Below are positions 1 to 11,199 of a DNA stretch of 64,000 bases, one piece after another. The position numbers and the translations under genes were made by a program. The first letter of the stretch is position 1, and the number at the start of each line of letters is the position of its first letter. The DNA is from Rhizaria sp. SCN 62-66 (taxonomy: Eukaryota > Rhizaria, unplaced): positions 1-64,000 of the forward strand of contig MEDY01000053.1 in assembly GCA_001724265.1 (NCBI GenBank), read 5' to 3'. Below the pieces are notes generated by a model, which worked only from the letters and a program-made list of their open reading frames with translations, made no database searches and was not told the origin of the DNA.

Positions 1-156
1 GGCCTCGAGGAGGTCCTTCTCCAGATCGAGTTTGTCCAGCTTAGCCTGGATGATCGCGAAGTGCTCTTTGTCATCGGTCCTTAGAGCCTTACTGACCTCT
101 GTGAGGCGAGCGTTGATGTGCTCCAGAGAGCGAACGTGCTCCTCGCGCGTCGCCAT
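1..156 (-). CDS. N-terminal part of a coiled-coil protein (gene runs off the window)
   Basis: Reading down from an ATG at 156, 52 codons stay open to the window edge. The peptide begins MATREEHVRSLEHINARL and is rich in E, K, L and D with heptad-like spacing, so a coiled coil is likely. Directly upstream on the coding strand is a pyrimidine stretch ending TTGCGCAG, which looks like a 3' splice site. There may therefore be an intron in the 5' leader, or an earlier coding exon, in the AT-rich DNA beyond 165. I do not recognise the family. The start is the first Met after the putative acceptor. Confidence 0.55.
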   Translation of the reverse strand, partial: MATREEHVRSLEHINARLTEVSKALRTDDKEHFAIIQAKLDKLDLEKDLLEA

Positions 157-1189
157 GTCTCTGCGCAAGAAAAGCAAACAGACAGCAACAGAAGATAAAC
201 GGTTAGCAAGAGGCAAACCATTCCATGGTCGGTGTGAAGAAGGGCGAGCAACCAAAGAGGTCCAACTCCGCGCTGCGCTGGTGGCGACATCAACTCGACC
301 CCTTTTCCTGCCTCGTGAAACAAGCGTCAAACACTGCCACCAAACAAAGCGAACAGAACACAACAAACATAACAATAAGCAACTACTCTCATATCGGGAA
401 CATCTGTCTGCATGCCGTTTTCCTCACCCCAAAGTTCCTCTGAGAGCCGAAGGAAGGTCGCCTCCCCAACTCTCGGTCACCAGGAATGAATCAAAACAGC
501 AACGAATTGAAAAAATTATTATACATTTAAATATTAGTCGTTTAAATAAAAATATATACGATTTAATCGCTTCCGTCTTCTTGCGAACAATCCTGGGAAT
601 CGCATTCTTCCCAAACCTCGCCTCAACTCCTCTTTAGTACCCATCACCTCGCACGATGCAAATTAAAAAGTTACACCTGGGATTCAGGACCGTAAAATGG
701 CGTGAGGATGGCTCAGTAAATGACTGAGCGTCGGTTACTCTCTGTGAGGCAATGTGAGGCGTTATACTTATTATTCGTACAGTAGTATTAAATATTTAGT
801 TGTAGAATACTTTTTTCAATTCATAGCTATTTTGATTCATTCCTGAATTAAACACATTTTCTGACGAAAATTTCCGAAAAGTGTCTGGAATTTTTTGAAA
901 ACTACCTTGTTATGAATACGCACAGGAAGTGAAGCCTGCTCGCATTATGATTAATACTGTTACGCGGTGCTCCATCCGTAGTTGTTTGGTGCCAGCAGCG
1001 CGTGGCGATTTCGCGGTGACTGATGACAGAACAGAGAAACAGTTACGGCGGAGCAGCAAATTAGAGTGACCACGCGGATGCAAAAAGAATGAGCGCTTGC
1101 GCGATCGAGGCGGTGAGGTGTAGATGTACTAGTACGTGTGTGGACCTGTGCGGACAGCGTGGACCATGGTGAATATGGGCAAAAAATTA
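157..1189. other. AT-rich intergenic region
   Basis: No convincing gene is seen. Base composition drops sharply from the flanking coding DNA after about position 480. Reading frames in 157-640 lack codon bias or family motifs. The stretch 160-480 may hold the leader or first intron of the minus-strand coiled-coil gene. Confidence 0.5.
1181..1186 (-). terminator. RNA polymerase III terminator of the tRNA
   Basis: Six A on the plus strand give TTTTTT on the tRNA strand, four bases past the discriminator base. A T-run of this kind is the standard Pol III stop and supports the tRNA being an expressed gene. Confidence 0.8.
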
Positions 1190-1261
1190 AGGTCTTACCG
1201 AGATTCGAACTCAGGACTATTGGATCAGAGCCAATCGTACTAACCGCTATACTATAAGACC
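1190..1261 (-). tRNA. tRNA-Gln (anticodon CTG)
   Basis: The minus strand folds into a full cloverleaf. The acceptor stem is GGTCTTA/TAAGACC. The D arm has stem GTAT/GTAC around a loop holding GGTTA. The anticodon stem is ATTGG/CCAAT with loop CTCTGAT, so the anticodon is CTG, reading CAG. The T arm is CTGAG TTCGAAT CTCGG. The start GGTCTTATAGTATAGCGGTT is characteristic of eukaryotic glutamine tRNAs. There is no intron and CCA is not encoded. The A box (in the D arm) and B box (GTTCGAATC) serve as the internal promoter. Confidence 0.95.
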
Positions 1262-2202
1262 CCCTTAGACTGCGTAAGGGTCTAAATTCGAACAAATCAG
1301 ACGAATTGTGGCGGTTTCGCCCGAATTTAGCATACTATGTGATTCTAGAACACATTTTGTTTTCTGACAACATGAACTGTGATTACTTCAATTAAAAGAA
1401 AACATTCATGTGAAGAGAAATAAAATAGTGGCTATAGTCGGCATGTTCTGTAAACTTCATCTATCCACAGTTTCTGGCGTGTGCAACTTCGTTACTAGTA
1501 CTATACAGTCATTGACGAAGCAGTAACTCATACTGTACTAGTACGTACGTACCGTACTGACTTATCAACACAAGTATTGAATAAAACTTTTGTTCAATAA
1601 TATTGATTTGATATGTATTGCGACAAACCAGCATCACTTTGGGCTTTGGGCACAAGTTCCGACAAATCAGTGCACTCAGGTATGGTACAATCGATTTGTG
1701 CACAGCGAGATGTACCACAGGACTCAACTTCACCAAGCTTACGTCGGTCAGTTGCGCCGTGATCAACACAAGTATGTACACACACAAAGAGATGCAATAA
1801 AGATTGACCCTCATGTCAGCGATGTGCGTTCATACAACTGATTCATAACTGAAATTGATAAGTCAGTTGGCCATATTCACACGATTACATTATTACAAAT
1901 TGTACTGCTATCACAACTTGAAAATACAAAAGATAATTGTTGGTTTAGTGTCAGAAAAAAGCACACCAAGCTTTTCGTCAAATGCATATGTAAAAAATAA
2001 AGTTTGGCCCAAATATATCGGGGTCCTAATTAATTATTTATTCGTATTAAACCTTGTGCCTGCCTATGTATATAGACTAACAAAAAATGAGCATCACCAT
2101 TGCAAGTACTTTAAGGACCAATAACTATATCTCTAAGGCGCCTGACGCTTTATATAGCAAATATATACTACTGCATACTAAACAAATTCACTCAACAAGA
2201 CT
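1262..2202. other. AT-rich intergenic region 3' of kinesin-2
   Basis: About 940 bases without a recognisable gene. It holds a short palindrome-rich patch near 1485-1560, built from GTACTAGTAC-like words, and very AT-rich DNA after 1850. The kinesin 3' UTR must end here. Overlapping short frames on both strands at 1509-1841 look like chance. Confidence 0.5.
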
Positions 2203-3133
2203 TCAAGAGTGGGTCGCCGGCGCAAACCCGGGCCTCCTCGCCGTCTGACTCGCGGCGGCCAGCAGACTGCTCGAGTCGTTGCCGCTCATGTTGCCATTGC
2301 TCGCGCCAAACATCGGGGACGGCGCAGCGGGCCCCGCCGGCGCGAACCCAGGCCTGCGCTGCAGACCAGACAAGTCGGGCGTCACGCCGACGTTGCCGGG
2401 CGCGCCCACGCCGCTGAACGAGTCACGCGGCGACGGCGGCACGGGGGCCGCGGGCGCGAAGCCCGGCCGCGGCCGCATGCCTTCGAGACTCGCAAACGAG
2501 GCGTCCATGCTGTTGTTGTATGCCCCGCTGCTCGGCGAGGGCGCCACGCCACTGCCGCCGTTGCTGTTGGGCACGAAGCCGGCACGGCGCGGGAGCGTGT
2601 CAATCACGTCCGTGTTGTTGTCGCTACCGGAGGGCGTGCGGCCGCCGTTGCCACCCGCGCCGCCGCCGGAGCTAGAAGTGCTGAGCGTGAGGTCGCCGTA
2701 CATCCCCGAGTACGGCTTGGCGCCCGACGGTGGCGCGGGTGTGAAGCGGGACCCGCGCGGGCCGGGCGCGTTGATCAGCCGGCGCGCGCTGTCTGGCGGC
2801 GCAGAGGGGCCGAAGTCGGTGCGGATCGACCGGCGCCACGTGGCGTCGGCGCGCTGCTCGTACAGCCCAGGATTCGTGGCGAGGGTGTTGGGCCCGCTGC
2901 TGCCGGGGCCGATGCGGCCGCTGTAGGCGTTGCCGTTGTTGCTGTTGGCGCCGAACGTGCGGCCGGAGTCGTCCACGGTCGGGTACGAGGTCGGATAGGC
3001 GGTACGCGGGAGGCGCCACTCGCCGTTCTCTTCGTCGTAGCTCGAGGACCGGAGAATCACTTGCAAGTCGGTCGGACTGAATGCGTGATACATTGATAGC
3101 GTGAGCAGAGAAAGAGAAATAATGACAATTCGT

Positions 3134-3170
<37 letters not shown>

Positions 3171-5686
3171 AGTAGTGTTGTTACGATTGATTTATTTTTG
3201 ACGTACCGGTAAGCAGCGCGGCCAATGGCCTTGTAGAGCGCGACTTCGCGCGTGAGCTCGCGGATCGTCTTAAGGTAGTCGGCGCGGTCGCGCTCGAACT
3301 CGCCCTCTAAGTCCTGGAAGTCCTGTGTGACCGTGATAAGCTTATTGCGCAGGAGCTCGATCTGGCCGTCTTTGTCATCAAGAGCGGCCTTGGCGTTGTC
3401 GATGTGGCCCGCGAGGAGAAGCCTTTGCTCCTCCTGCTGGCGGCGCTCGCGCTCGGCCTCCTGCTGCTGGCGCTTCATCTTAAGCATGCGGCGACCTGCC
3501 TCGGCAACCTTGGCCTCAGCCTACATATACACACAAACAAAAAACAAAGTCAGGGATCATAAGTGCGTCAAACTAGTATATGTTGAGTGACAAACAGAGC
3601 AATAGAGTCATACAAACAAAGTAATTGCACTAATTGCACGTACCTGTGCCTGCGCGCTCTGCGCCTTTTGCCCGCCGTGAATGAGTTGCCTCTCCATTTC
3701 CTTCAGCTTGCGCTCGAGCTCTTCCTTCGCGGCCTCCTGTTGGGACAAAAGGCGCTCGAGCCGCTGCTGCACCTCGGCGGCCTTCTCGTCGCGCTGCGCG
3801 TCGCCGGCCTCCTGCTGCGCGCGCAGCTGCTGCGCACGATCCTCGCGCTCCTGCATCGACTCCACCAGCGCCTCGTGCGTTTCTTTCTCACGCTCCAGCG
3901 TCTCCTCGATCAGCGCACGATCCTCGGCCAGCTGTTCTAAGTCCTCTGCAGTCGCGCCGCCGCCGGCCTTGAGCTCTTGCTCGCGCCGCAGCAGACGCTT
4001 GCGCGCCGCCTCACCCTCTTTCGAGGCGTTTTCGAGCATCGCGATGCGGGCTGCGGACTCGGCGCGCTCGGCCTCGAACTGCTCCAGCATGTACTGCACC
4101 TCTTCTTGGCTCGCTTTCTTCTCCGCTTCCAGGCTATATGTGCACAAGTGACAAAACAAAAATGTTGAAACGGAATGATACGAGTTAGTTTGAAGTTGAA
4201 TTGTTACATGTAGCAGTGATGTCAATCGTGTCTTGTTTTAGTTTTTGTTCAGTTTTACACTGCTGATTAAATGAATAAACGTACCGCTTGATCTCGTTTT
4301 GCGCTTCGTCAACGAGCCGCTTCTTCTCTACCTCAAGCCCCAAGCTGACACCCCGCGTGGCACCGCTGTCGCCGCCGTCACTGGCGCCCGCAGCGGCGCC
4401 GGAGTCGACGCCCGATTGCTGCAGCAGCGCCTTGAGGCGCGTGATCTCGTCCGAGTACTCGCGCAGCAGCGCGTCGCGCGGGTCCTCGTTGATCTTGGGC
4501 TTGTTCTTGATGTTCTTGGCGCGGTTCGCGTAGCGCAGCGTGCACAGCGTCTCCTCGTAGTTCTCGCTCGCGGGCGACACGGCAGCCATCATTACCGTCT
4601 TGGCGTTGCCGCCGAGCGAGTTCTGCAGCAGACGCGTGAGCTTCGAGTCGCGGTACGGGATGTGGCCCTTGCCAGAGACGAGCGCCGAGATGACGTTGCC
4701 GAGCGCAGACAGCGACAGGTTGATCTTGGTCGCCTCCTTCAGCCGCTGGCCCTCAGCGCCCGTCTTGCCCGCGCGCTCTGAGCCGGCGAGGTCGACGAGG
4801 TTGAGCACGCCCTGCTTGATCGACAGGTCGTCGCCACCGCCCTCGACGGGCTCTGAAGTCTCGACTTCGACCATGAAGATCGAGTGCGAGCGCGACGAGT
4901 CGGCGTTCATGAGCGTCGCGCCCACGGACCGGTTCGCGTGGCCCTGGTCCATGAGCTTGGTGATCTGGTCGACCGAGTTCACGGTGTGTTTTGTGACGCC
5001 CATGACGTACACGCCCTTCTCGGGGTGCTCTTTGAGCTCGAGGCGCGCCGTGTGGTTGCTCGACAGCAAGTCGCGCACCTCCTCGTTGTAGATCTCGATA
5101 TACGAGCCCTGCACGAGGAAGTTCTTCTTCTCCACCGTGTTGGCGCGGATGGCGTCGAAGACCTGGTTGAACGCACGGGGGATGATGCCCGACAGCTTGG
5201 GGTCCGACGGCACGCCCATCATGGTGAAGGACTTGCCGCAGCCCGTCTGGCCGTAGGCAAAGATGGTGCCGTTGTAGCCCTCCATGACGGAGTCGACGAT
5301 GTCTTGTGCGATGTCCTGGTACACCTCGGTCTGGTTCGAGTCGTCGTCGAAGACGGCATCGAAGGTGAAGTCTTTGCCCGTCTCGCCGTTCTCTTCGCCG
5401 GGCTTCATGAGGGTCACTTTGCCCATCTTGGGTTCCATGCGCACACACTTGACACACTTGAGATTCTTCTCGCGCGTGTTCATGGGGCGGCAACGGATAA
5501 TCACCTGCGGGGGACGAAGGCAAAGGCGGAAGGCAAGCAACAACATGCATTGGAAGGGTGAGCGGTTGAGGAGGGAGCGAGAGATATGGCAGGGCGCAGA
5601 GGAGCAGGAATGAGGTGTGGCAAGAATATAAGAACAAAAGGGCGTACCTTGACAGCCTCAGTACTGTCCTTTTTCGCGTCGTCCAT
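2203..5686 (-). CDS. Kinesin-2 motor, KIF17/OSM-3 type
   Basis: Five exons on the minus strand (5686-5648, 5504-4285, 4133-3644, 3520-3207, 3076-2203) join in frame to 978 residues. All donors are GTACGT or GTACGC. The motor domain follows a 13-residue first exon: P-loop GQTGCGKS near residue 98, switch I with SSRSHS, switch II DLAGSE. The block ELKEHPEKGVYV is typical of homodimeric kinesin-2 (KIF17/OSM-3) rather than KIF3A/B. A long Glu/Gln-rich coiled coil follows. The tail is about 290 residues, rich in Gly, Ser and Pro, with a recurring RRPGFAPA motif. Kinesin-2 drives anterograde intraflagellar transport along axonemal microtubules, so the organism should build cilia. The family assignment is strong; the KIF17 subtype is an inference from motor motifs. 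Confidence 0.92.
3137..3169. repeat. Uninterrupted 33-base T run (A33 on the coding strand)
   Basis: This is a pure mononucleotide tract inside the last kinesin intron (3077-3206). In the transcript it reads as A33 and lies about 40-70 bases after the donor. It is likely unstable by slippage. If the intron were retained it would code a lysine run. Confidence 0.95.
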
Positions 5687-6030
5687 TGCACAACGCTTCT
5701 AAAGAGGTGCAGGGAAGACATAAAAGAAGGTGAAGAGTGAGAGCCGTTACAAGAGCAAAGCTGCGAAGTTCTGAGACGAAAATAAGCAAAAAGGAGGCTT
5801 TTGTTTGGGATATAATATCATAAAGTAAATAAAAATATTAGAAAAATATCTATTGCACAGACAAACAGTCGATGATAACGAGAAAAGATGGCTAGCAAAG
5901 GGGTGCTGTTATTCAAAGTTGATCAGCCACGCACAGCCGCCGACTGAGACCACCGCAAAGCTTCGCTGACGAGCGATCTTTCCTCTGTCTAGATTTCGTT
6001 CTACGTATCGTTAACGTTCGTGTTGAAACG
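5687..6030. promoter_or_regulatory. Divergent promoter region, kinesin-2 / FGH
   Basis: This 344-base spacer separates two start codons that point away from each other, so both promoters must lie here. The centre (5810-5860) is AT-rich and contains ATATAATATC and AATAAAAATATT-like words. No specific factor site can be named. Confidence 0.5.
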
Positions 6031-7500
6031 ATGTCTGCTATTGGTACGTCTCCAAGTCAACTTTCTTTATTTCAGTTTCTTCACAGTCGCACTTCTTTCC
6101 CTTTAACTCCACGTGTATCTTCTCACTCGTCTCCCTGTTGCTCGTTGTTGCACTGTGCTTTTTGCTTCCCAGCTGCCACTGTCAAGGCGTCCTGGACTGT
6201 GTTTGGTGGTACTCTTACCCAGTACACCCACACTTCCGAGTCCACCAAGACCCTGATGACCTTCTCCGTGTTCCTTCCCCCCAAGGCTGCCAACGTGCCC
6301 GTTCTCTACATGCTCTCCGGCCTCGAGTGCACCGACCAGAACTTCGCCCAGAAGGCCACCCACGCCTTTAAGGTACGCACAACTTGCACTCGTTTTTACC
6401 TTTTTTCTTAAAATTAAACGTCTTACTCTACCTTTTTATGACGGAATGTTGCTCTCTGCTACTGTTCTTATTCCTTTCTTCGAGTATGTTTCTTTGCCCG
6501 CTCTCGTCATTTCTCGCTTGTTAACAGGTTGCTGTCGAGACCAACATCGCTATCGTTCTCCCCGACACCTCCCCCCGTGGCGCTGGTGTTCCCGGTGACA
6601 AGGACTCCTGGGTACGTTTTACCTTTTCTCAGTTGCAATGCTTTTGCGCTTTTGACTTTGCTCACTAAGTCAGTTAGTACTTGCTCTCAATTTTGACACT
6701 CGTATCACATCATCACCCGTCATATCAACATCATTTAAGTCATCAAGATCAATTTCAATAAGAATTTATTCGCAGTTTATTCTGGATATTATTGTTTAGC
6801 ATGCAGTACCTGTATTTGTCTCTCTCATCAATATCTTATATGGCTTCATTGAATGTGTGTGCACGATTCATTGCTTTTTACGCAGGACTTCGGCGAGGGC
6901 GCTGGCTTCTATCTCAACGCCACCACCCCTGGCTTCAGCGCGCACTACAACATGCGCACCTACGTCTCCGCCGAGCTCCCCGCCGTGCTTGCCGCAACCG
7001 TGGGCGCCGCGGTCGACGCGTCCAAGTCCTCTGTGATGGGCCACTCGATGGGCGGCCACGGCGCGCTCACGCTGTATCTGCGCCAGGACGCGCCGTACCG
7101 CTCCTGCTCCGCCTTCGCGCCCATCGCGCACCCGTCCGTGGTGCCCTGGGGCGTCAAGGCCTTTACGGGCTACCTGGGCGCGCTGGGCTCGGGCGAGACC
7201 GAGGCGGACAAGGCTGCTGTGGCTGCCGCGTGGGCCGAGCACGACGCCACCGCGCTCGTCGCCTCCTTCCCCGCGCGCGCGGGCGCCGACAAGGCCAAGC
7301 AGGGCGTGATGATCGACCAGGGGCTGGCCGACAAGTTTATCGACTCGCAGCTCAAGCCGCAGGACTTCCTGGCCGCCGCCGAGGCCGCGGGCGTGACCGT
7401 CGCGTACCGCGGACTCGAGGGTTACGACCACGGGTACTTTTTCATCGCGTCCGTCGTCGAGGACCACGTGCGCTACCACGCGCGCTTCCTTCACGCGTAA
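6031..7500 (+). CDS. S-formylglutathione hydrolase (esterase D)
   Basis: Exons 6031-6043, 6173-6372, 6528-6611 and 6886-7500 join to 303 residues. The enzyme hydrolyses S-formylglutathione to formate and glutathione, the last step of glutathione-dependent formaldehyde detoxification, normally in the cytosol. Visible motifs are the early LYMLSGLECTDQNF block, DTSPRG, the nucleophile elbow GHSMGGHGA with the catalytic Ser, and the terminal GYDHGYFF carrying the catalytic His. The family is usually about 280 residues, so this is complete and slightly long. The start was chosen because ATG-TCT-GCT-ATT-G splices in frame into the conserved N-terminus. A canonical AATAAA lies about 120 bases after the stop. 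Confidence 0.95.
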
Positions 7501-7968
7501 GTTGACTTGTGAAGGCAGTACTTGCTGTGGGGGAGTGACTGTGAGTGATGACCACGCTTGTCTGTAATATGATAGGTGTGCGTATATGTGAACGTTGTTG
7601 TGATCTTCGTGATACGACTGAAATAAAGATGTCATTGTTTGTTTACTATGTTAAGAAACATCGGCGATGCGAGTGCAATTGAGGAAGATTTATTATTGAT
7701 AATAAATTAAGTACATAAAAATCTTCATTTGAATAAAAATACGGGTTTAACTTTTCTTTTACTTTTCATTTTGTTCTTTTACACGCGTGTCGACAAAAAA
7801 TACTTAAACAAAAAAACGCGTTTCGATCAAACATACATCCGATTGCAGACAAGACAAGGTAACAGCATAAACAATATTATATAATACAATTGCTCCACAC
7901 CAAAGCGCAGCAAAAGCAATGACACACAGAGAGCAGAAGATATCAGTCAACATTACGATCCCTCTCAC
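7501..7968. other. Convergent 3' spacer between FGH and NDC1-like
   Basis: AT-rich DNA after 7650. It holds the FGH polyadenylation signal and the 3' UTR of the minus-strand neighbour. No gene is seen. Confidence 0.6.
7622..7627 (+). terminator. Polyadenylation signal AATAAA of FGH
   Basis: An exact AATAAA occurs 122 bases after the FGH stop codon, at the transition into AT-rich spacer. Confidence 0.6.
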
Positions 7969-10900
7969 TTACATCTCGAAGCGCAGGTATGCGTCGAGGT
8001 GCTTGGCGACGGCGGGCGCAAAAGACCACTCGTCGAGCCGCTCCCGGTAGGCCGCGAGCAGCCGGTGCAGCGCTGTGCGCACGGTGGTCGCCATAAGTGC
8101 GGTCTCGGCGCCGGCGCGCGGGGCCACAAAGCCCAGCGCGACGACTGCACCCTTGCGCACGACCTCGCCCTCCGCGCCAACAGCGCCGCCGCCGAGGCCG
8201 CCGGCGCCGGCGCCGGCGCCGACCGCGGGCGCGAGGATGGGGTCGGTGTCCAGGTCGCGCAGCGCGAGCTCGAGCTGCGCGAGCGCGTCAGCCAGCGCCT
8301 GCGCCGACTGGGCCGCGCCGACCGTGTTGTCGACGTCTTCGTCGCGGGCCGCGATAACCAGGTCCGTGGCGGCGCGCACCGCGGCCGCAACGAGCGCGTG
8401 GTCGCACAGAAGCGCGCGCAGCCGCTCCTGCGGGGTGAGTGTCCACAACCGCGCAGAGAGGCCCTGCGCGGGGGCCGCGAGCCCGGCGGCGACGAGCTCC
8501 AGCGGCGGCGGCGCGGCGCCCGAGGCCGAGGCCGCGGCGGCGCGCGCGAGAGCGAGGTGCTTGTCGAGCGCGGCCTGGTGCGCGGCGTAGAGGTGGCGGT
8601 AGACCTTGCGCGTGGTGTTGTGGATGAGGCGCTCGATGAGCACGTCGTGCAGCGATCGCCACAGAGCCGGCGTGCGGTGTCCGCTCGTCAGGCACGCCGT
8701 CGACGCGAAGGCCGCCACCGACACGCCCGCGGCCAGCGCGGCCTGGGCGCCGCCGCGCAGACGCGCGTGCTGCTCGCGCGCGTAGGGCTCCGAACCGGGC
8801 CACAGCGGGAGGTCGTCGAGCCGCGAGAAGAAGACGCCGCGCGCGCGCTGGTCGCGCTGTGCAGAAAAGGCGAGGTCGAGCATGGCCAGGTGGCGCAGCG
8901 CCTTGTCGCGCGAGTCCGTCAGCCCCTTGAGCAGGTAGCGGCCGAAGCGGAGCGCGCCCGAGAAGACGACCTGCGCAAGCGCAGAGTGGAGGTGCCACAC
9001 CAACGCCACGAGCAGCAGCAGCGCCAGCGACTGCGCGACCGACGCCGTGGAGTCGCTCAGCGCCTCGAGGCCGTAGGGCTGCGGCACGTAATAGAGCGCG
9101 TGGCCGGCCGCGCATTGGAGCGGCGCGAACACACGCGCGCGCAGGGCCGCGTCGGCCGCGGCAGCGAAGGGCAGCGCGGCGTCGGCGGACTGCAGCGCGC
9201 GCGCGTACGCCGTCTGGTCGCTGACGGCGCGGGCGAGAATGGGCGCGAAGCCGCCTGCGACGGCCGCGGGGGCGGCCGAGACGACGCGGTCGACTGCGGC
9301 GGCGGCGGCGGAGGCCGGGGAGCCGCCTGTGGCGAAGGCGGCCTTAGCGGCGCCTGTCGCGGCCACGCGCGCAGACTGCAGCAGGGCCGCGAACAGGCCC
9401 GACACGGGCTCCGCGGCCAGCGCGGCGCGCGCGGGCGCGATGGGCAGCAGCGAGAAGAGCGCGCCACCGTGCAGCAGCGCGACGGCGCGCGGCAGCAGCC
9501 AGGACTGCAGCGCGGCGAGCGGGACCACGGAGAGGGCGAGCAGCACGGCGTCGCGCGCGGCGGCGGCCAGCGCGGCGGGCAGCGCGCGCGCGAGGCGCGG
9601 GAGCCGCGCGCGGCGGGAAGCCACGGCGTGGAAGCTCAGCGCAAGCTCGTCGGTGAGCGCGCCGCGGAGCGCGAGGACGAGGCCCAGCAGCAGGGCGAGC
9701 GCGCGCGAGAGCTGCAGAGGCGTGTCGAGCGTGACTGGCAGGAGCGCGACGCCCTCGACTTCGGCGGCGGCGACCGGGAGCGACTCCAGCAGCGCCGGCA
9801 GCGGGACGCTGGGGTTGTGTGCCAGAGACGGTACCGCGCCGCGCAGGGCGGCGACGCCGGTGACGGGCGCGTTAGCAGAGAGCAGAGCGTCGGCGTGACC
9901 GTAGCCGTGACCGCGGCCGGCAGCAGCGGAGGCGGAGGCGGCGTAGATCGAGCCCGGGTCCGCGGGGTCCGTGACGGCAAGACAGGAGCGCACGTAGAGC
10001 CGGTGCGAGGGCGCGATGTACAGCAGCCGCTCGGCGCGCGGCGCGGGGGCCACGGTGGCGCCCGCGGCCAGGCCGTCCCAGGGCGCCTGCGCAACAGCAG
10101 AGCCACCGTTCGCGTCGCCGTCCAGAGAGCTCGCACCGTGAGCGTACGCGTTGGCGCCGGCGCCGTTAGAGGTGGCCGTGTTCGTGTTAGAGGTGGCGGA
10201 GGCGGAGGTGAAGGCGGAGGGATCGCCGATTGGGAGGTCCATGGCGGAAACGAGCGGGACGTAATCTGCGACACCGGGTACCGCAGCCGCAGCCGAGTCG
10301 CTCTGGGCCGCCACCGTGGCGGCATCGGCGCTGGTGGCCGAGGAGACGGGGAGCGCCGCGGCGTAGGACAGGAGCTCGTGCGTGGCGCAGGCGAGCAGCG
10401 GCGCGGCGACGAGCACCATAAGCGCGCGGAAGGGGCGCGACAGGAGCGCGCGGACGGCCACGCCCAGGGGCTCGACCGCGCGCGGCGGGGCGATGAGGCT
10501 CATGCGCGTGTACAGTAGCGCCGTGGCGGCCGCGGCGGCGAGCGGCGTGGCCAGCAGCGTCTGCCAACGGAACAGGGCTGCGAGCACGGCGCCGACGCCG
10601 CTGAGGAGCAGCGAGGGGCGCGCGACGAGGGGCCCGGCGGCGAGGACGGCGAGCGCGGCGACGGCGGCCCACACCAGGAGCGAGATCTCGCGCCACTGCA
10701 GCACGCTCGCGGCCCAGGAGCGGTACTGGCGGTCCTGCGCGGCCAGCTCTTCCCAGTCAGGCTCGCCGACGTAGCTCGACAGTGACGACGGCACGTCGAG
10801 CAGGGCGTCGGCCAGGTTCGCGGGGGCCTGCGCGCGCGGGGCGGCGCCAAGGCCGGCACCGGCGCCGGCGCCAACGCCGCGAACAGCGAGGCCCGCCGCG

Positions 10901-11199
10901 GCGACGGCGGAGGCCGAGGCGGGCTTGGCGGCGGCGAAGGCGGATGCGGACGCGGCGGCAGCGGCGGCGGCGGCGGCGCCGGTGCGGGGGTAGAGCCCGC
11001 GGGCCGCGGCGGCGACTTCAGGGGAAAAGGCAAGGCTGCGATTGAGCGCGGCGTTACGCGCTTCGGGCCCCACGGCGTGCGCGCGGTTGGAGCGCGTGGG
11101 GGAGCCCGTGAGCGTGCGCGGCGCGAGGCCGGTCATAGACGCGGCCATGCGGGTGGCGCGGGAGTAGGACTCCACGCGCACATCGGCGTCAAAGTCCAT
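7969..11199 (-). CDS. NDC1-like transmembrane nucleoporin
   Basis: A single-exon gene of 1076 codons. NDC1 anchors nuclear pore complexes, and in fungi spindle pole bodies, in the nuclear envelope. About 165 disordered, Ala-rich residues precede the first hydrophobic helix (about 172-190). Further helices lie in the next 550 residues, interrupted by a low-complexity loop. The C-terminal half is soluble. The block RHLAMLDLAFSAQRDQRARG just after the last helix matches the NDC1 hallmark, which in the human protein has the form YLALQDL..LSQ.S..RR. The extreme C-terminus is a helical domain ending AYLRFEM, comparable to NDC1's helical tail. The match is by motif order only, and the membrane half is poorly conserved. 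The protein is longer than the usual 650-700 residues because of Ala-rich inserts. Confidence 0.65.
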   Translation of the reverse strand: MDFDADVRVESYSRATRMAASMTGLAPRTLTGSPTRSNRAHAVGPEARNAALNRSLAFSPEVAAAARGLYPRTGAAAAAAAAASASAFAAAKPASASAVAAAGLAVRGVGAGAGAGLGAAPRAQAPANLADALLDVPSSLSSYVGEPDWEELAAQDRQYRSWAASVLQWREISLLVWAAVAALAVLAAGPLVARPSLLLSGVGAVLAALFRWQTLLATPLAAAAATALLYTRMSLIAPPRAVEPLGVAVRALLSRPFRALMVLVAAPLLACATHELLSYAAALPVSSATSADAATVAAQSDSAAAAVPGVADYVPLVSAMDLPIGDPSAFTSASATSNTNTATSNGAGANAYAHGASSLDGDANGGSAVAQAPWDGLAAGATVAPAPRAERLLYIAPSHRLYVRSCLAVTDPADPGSIYAASASAAAGRGHGYGHADALLSANAPVTGVAALRGAVPSLAHNPSVPLPALLESLPVAAAEVEGVALLPVTLDTPLQLSRALALLLGLVLALRGALTDELALSFHAVASRRARLPRLARALPAALAAAARDAVLLALSVVPLAALQSWLLPRAVALLHGGALFSLLPIAPARAALAAEPVSGLFAALLQSARVAATGAAKAAFATGGSPASAAAAAVDRVVSAAPAAVAGGFAPILARAVSDQTAYARALQSADAALPFAAAADAALRARVFAPLQCAAGHALYYVPQPYGLEALSDSTASVAQSLALLLLVALVWHLHSALAQVVFSGALRFGRYLLKGLTDSRDKALRHLAMLDLAFSAQRDQRARGVFFSRLDDLPLWPGSEPYAREQHARLRGGAQAALAAGVSVAAFASTACLTSGHRTPALWRSLHDVLIERLIHNTTRKVYRHLYAAHQAALDKHLALARAAAASASGAAPPPLELVAAGLAAPAQGLSARLWTLTPQERLRALLCDHALVAAAVRAATDLVIAARDEDVDNTVGAAQSAQALADALAQLELALRDLDTDPILAPAVGAGAGAGGLGGGAVGAEGEVVRKGAVVALGFVAPRAGAETALMATTVRTALHRLLAAYRERLDEWSFAPAVAKHLDAYLRFEM

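Noticed and set aside
1485-1560. GTACTAGTAC-type palindromes and overlapping frames, possible mobile-element end
   Set aside because: Short, irregular and without a paired terminal repeat or target duplication that I could find.
2672-3487. Continuous frame through the last kinesin intron giving a Lys run
   Set aside because: It ignores a good GTACGT donor and TTCAG acceptor, and shifts the tail out of its Gly/Ser/Pro frame. Kept only as a possible retained-intron product.
7999-10518. Long plus-strand open frame (839 codons) opposite the NDC1-like gene
   Set aside because: It mirrors GC-rich codons of the real gene, is extremely Arg/Gly-rich, has no domain motif and no proper leader.
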